A DNA stretch of 22,528 bases from a virus. Shown here in pieces: positions 20,507-22,528 of this stretch. The notes under the pieces were generated by a model. That model saw only the letters and a list, made by a program, of their open reading frames with translations. It was not told where the DNA came from and did no database searches. The stretch is taken from the IMG/VR virus record IMGVR_UViG_3300032322_002814, positions 1 through 22,528 of that record; one strand, given 5' to 3'. Both the position numbers and the translations under genes were made by a program. Each line of letters opens with the position of its first letter. Within the stretch, counting starts at the first letter, position 1.

Positions 20507-21579
20507 TAAATAATTAAATCATCGGCAAAACTGTTTCCAAGATTGTTTATTTTGCCTACACTAAAAGAACCTTGCTCTACGATATCAAGATCAGTAAATG
20601 AACCTTGTAAGTTTTGACGAAATGTAACACCTTGAATCAAAAAAGTTCCCTGCACCTCCATATCATAATCAATTATATCAACAAGAGTATTAGGTTGCCA
20701 TAATGTATTATTACTAGAATAATAGCCAAGAGTTGTGCAAGTATATCTTGAGCCCTTTGCCTTTCTAACTTGTATATTCCATTCGGCTAGAGCCTTTAAT
20801 GCTTTGCTTTCGCTTGCAGTATCCATTGTCAATATCTTTCTTCTAGTTGATCTAATTTGTGGATCAACAGCCCTCCCTTTTTGTGAAATACCTGTTTTAG
20901 TATGAGTTTTATTATTGCCTTGTGAATATACTTCAATAACATTAAATCTATCTATTGTTGATAATTTTAATCTTGATGCTAAAATGTTTGTGTTTGCAGT
21001 GTGATTATTAATTAACATATTTTTAACAACCTCATTATCTTCGCGAATAATATTTAAATTGCCGTTTTTATCCATTTTTAACAATACTTGTAATTTTTTG
21101 GCATACTGATCTAAAAAATTAAAAATAGACTGCCTTAGCTCCGTCTTTATCGTTTCTTTTGTTTCTAAATTTAATATGCCAACTTTATTAATCACTTTTA
21201 TTAAAAACCCATTATCTTTTAAAACAAGATTAACAAGACTTTCAAAATTTCTTTGATTGTAAGATTTTTGAATAATATCTGAGTCAATAATATCTCCGCC
21301 AATATCCCGCCCTGATGCCGTTTTAGAATGTGAACTTGGCGAAACTTCTTTATCTAATTCTTCAATAAAGCCAGTTGTTATTAATATGTCATCGATAAAA
21401 ACTCTTGCTTTTTGCCCTAATTTAATGTCATTTATAAGCCTACCAGATTTAGTTTCTTTAACAGTGGTTGTAAATGAAAAAGAAGAGGAGAAATTTTCCA
21501 TTGCTGAATTAACGGCAATGTCGGTAAAACCTTCGTATTTAACGCCATCAACTTCAAGATAAATATTATTGTTAAACAT
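20503..21579 (-). CDS. baseplate hub protein (Mu gpP / gp44-like), 358 aa
   Basis: This is a Mu gpP-type hub, the T4 gp27-like ring that carries the spike. The family features are an N-terminal beta domain (YLEVDGVKYEGFTDIAV, SFSFTTTVKE) and a second small barrel with GQKARVFIDDILITTGFIEEL. SGRDIGGDIIDSDI (about 88-101) follows, which holds the familiar GR...D.ID signature. Then come the LxxFLDQYAKKLQVLLKMDKNGNLNI region and a C-terminal domain ending SFTDLDIVEQG. The length is close to Mu gpP. It starts eight bases before the end of the N-like gene, so they are coupled. It converges with the spike gene, sharing the stop tetramer. Confidence 0.85.
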   Translation of the reverse strand: MFNNNIYLEVDGVKYEGFTDIAVNSAMENFSSSFSFTTTVKETKSGRLINDIKLGQKARVFIDDILITTGFIEELDKEVSPSSHSKTASGRDIGGDIIDSDIIQKSYNQRNFESLVNLVLKDNGFLIKVINKVGILNLETKETIKTELRQSIFNFLDQYAKKLQVLLKMDKNGNLNIIREDNEVVKNMLINNHTANTNILASRLKLSTIDRFNVIEVYSQGNNKTHTKTGISQKGRAVDPQIRSTRRKILTMDTASESKALKALAEWNIQVRKAKGSRYTCTTLGYYSSNNTLWQPNTLVDIIDYDMEVQGTFLIQGVTFRQNLQGSFTDLDIVEQGSFSVGKINNLGNSFADDLIIY

Positions 21580-22528
21580 TTGTCAAAATTTTTATATTGC
21601 CTTGAATTTGTGAAGTATCGCTAAAATTGTTTAATAATCTTATTGTTTCTTTTAATTCTAGGGAGCCATATAATTTAAAAATAAGTGCATTTAAGCTAAT
21701 TGGGTTAATAACATTATAACTAGCAACATTTGGCAAGCTAATTGCTAATTGAGAAAATATATTGTTAGCCTCAATTTTCATTTGCAATAATGTATCTCGC
21801 AAACTTTTATCAATACTATTTGGTAATTGATTAAATCCATTTTCTAAATCAGCAATAACTTGATTTAATTCTTGCAAATTATTATATTCTATGTTAACCG
21901 AGGCATCGTAGGCAGTGGCAAGCACGGCAACATTGACAAAATTATTTAATTGATCTTGATTTGTTTTAATGTCTTTTTGAATTTGTGAATTACCCACAAT
22001 GATTTGATCGCTTTCATTAAAGCCGAATAGTTTTTTAGTTGTATTAAATAAATCTTTTGAGTTTTTAAAGGCAACTCCTAGATTATCAAAAGAAGTTCGT
22101 AAGTTTGAGGCTAGTATCGATGGAGATTGCACTAATTTATTTGCACTATTGACAATTTGATTTAATGAAGTTGTTAAATCGGCGAAGCTATCGCCAGCAC
22201 CTTGAATTTGTTTAGCAATATTATTTATTTTGTTCGCAGTTTTTTTTAATGTTTTAACTCCTGAATCAAATTTTGCCTTGGCATTTTTTACCGACTTCCA
22301 GCCATCATCAAAAGCTTTTTCATTTTTGCCAAGAATGTCTGATTTTAATTTTGCTAAAAAACCTTTGGTTGCAGTTATTTTAGTTGGCAAAACATTTTGA
22401 GAAGCTACTTCAAAATTTATTGTGAATTTAGTTATGCCTAGCTCCTTGATGCTCTCAGCGAATGTATAGCCAACAACGACAACTTCTAAATCGCCAAAAG
22501 AAGGGTGAACTAATGTGCCAACTCCTGC
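21572..22528 (-). CDS. DNA circularisation protein (Mu gpN-like), 5' end beyond the window
   Basis: The frame stays open past the TTG at 22390 to the right edge. The upstream codons translate to an intact domain start: GVGTLVHPSFGDLEV, then VGYTFAESIKELGITKFTINFE. This is the pattern of the DNA-circularisation N-terminal domain (GxGxLxHPxxG...E...G...F...F.E). The remaining 272 residues are helical, Asn/Lys/Leu-rich and weakly conserved, as in other gpN proteins (FLAKLKSDI, FADLTTSLNQIVNSANKL). The Mu N product is a tail/baseplate component, also linked to DNA circularisation, encoded just before gpP, as here. The true start lies to the right of the window, so the gene is partial. It overlaps the hub gene by eight bases. 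Confidence 0.85.
   Translation of the reverse strand, partial: AGVGTLVHPSFGDLEVVVVGYTFAESIKELGITKFTINFEVASQNVLPTKITATKGFLAKLKSDILGKNEKAFDDGWKSVKNAKAKFDSGVKTLKKTANKINNIAKQIQGAGDSFADLTTSLNQIVNSANKLVQSPSILASNLRTSFDNLGVAFKNSKDLFNTTKKLFGFNESDQIIVGNSQIQKDIKTNQDQLNNFVNVAVLATAYDASVNIEYNNLQELNQVIADLENGFNQLPNSIDKSLRDTLLQMKIEANNIFSQLAISLPNVASYNVINPISLNALIFKLYGSLELKETIRLLNNFSDTSQIQGNIKILTNV

Noticed and set aside
19963-20540. Possible invertible segment around the spike gene
   Set aside because: I compared the flanks for inverted repeats and found only weak AT-rich similarity and a direct CACTA-A-type match. No recombinase gene is present in the window.
21572-22390. TTG at 22390 as the start of the N-like gene
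   Set aside because: The frame remains open to the window edge and the upstream codons encode a recognisable part of the circularisation domain, so the gene continues beyond the window.
1-22528. tRNA genes or CRISPR arrays
   Set aside because: No cloverleaf-like segment with a T-loop signature and no regularly spaced repeats with spacers were seen on reading the sequence.

Overview
This is a compact, very AT-rich tailed-phage or prophage segment with two opposed gene blocks. Bases 1-8220 hold early and accessory genes on the + strand. Bases 8221-22528 hold tail and lysis genes on the - strand. The baseplate order (N, P, 45-like, 46, 47, 48, fibre) is that of Mu-type contractile-tailed phages. 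Spanins, an apparent outer-membrane beta-barrel and a lipobox point to a Gram-negative host. The low GC, and starts that mostly lack a Shine-Dalgarno sequence, suggest an AT-rich host whose identity the window does not give. No integrase, terminase, capsid, tRNA or CRISPR was seen here. The standard genetic code fits, and TGA is used as a stop.

The + strand block begins with the 3' tail of an unidentified reading frame, followed by small unknown genes, a ribbon-helix-helix protein and a MazG-like nucleotide pyrophosphohydrolase. Next come overlapping small membrane genes and a VRR-NUC nuclease. A prephenate dehydrogenase (TyrA family) with the family's key motifs follows, which is an odd gene for a phage. 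Then come ThyX thymidylate synthase and an adenine-type methyltransferase with an altered catalytic motif. A 40-bp tandem palindromic repeat precedes a small unknown gene, a protein with three helix-turn-helix units and a second DNA methyltransferase. The identifiable genes centre on nucleotide supply, DNA modification and regulation.

The - strand block reads from the right edge. It encodes a Mu N-like circularisation protein (cut by the window), the P-like hub, gp46-like, the baseplate J protein gp47 and the gp48-like wedge protein. After these come a first fibre-like protein, a DUF4376 protein, an unknown beta-rich protein and a 1023-residue tail fibre. The lysis region follows: a holin-like protein, a permuted papain-fold (YiiX/NlpC-like) candidate endolysin, two membrane proteins, a predicted outer-membrane barrel, overlapping i-spanin and o-spanin genes, a DUF5675 protein, another membrane protein and a secreted staphylococcal-type nuclease. 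Most neighbours overlap or abut, often as ATGA or TAATG, so translational coupling is likely.

The main oddities are the TyrA gene, the baseplate-spike gene that lies alone on the + strand inside the - strand tail operon, and the tandem palindromes beside the multi-HTH regulator. Others are the exported nuclease and outer-membrane protein near the lysis genes, and a sharp GC rise in the tail-fibre tip. There is no gene-free stretch longer than about 120 bases.
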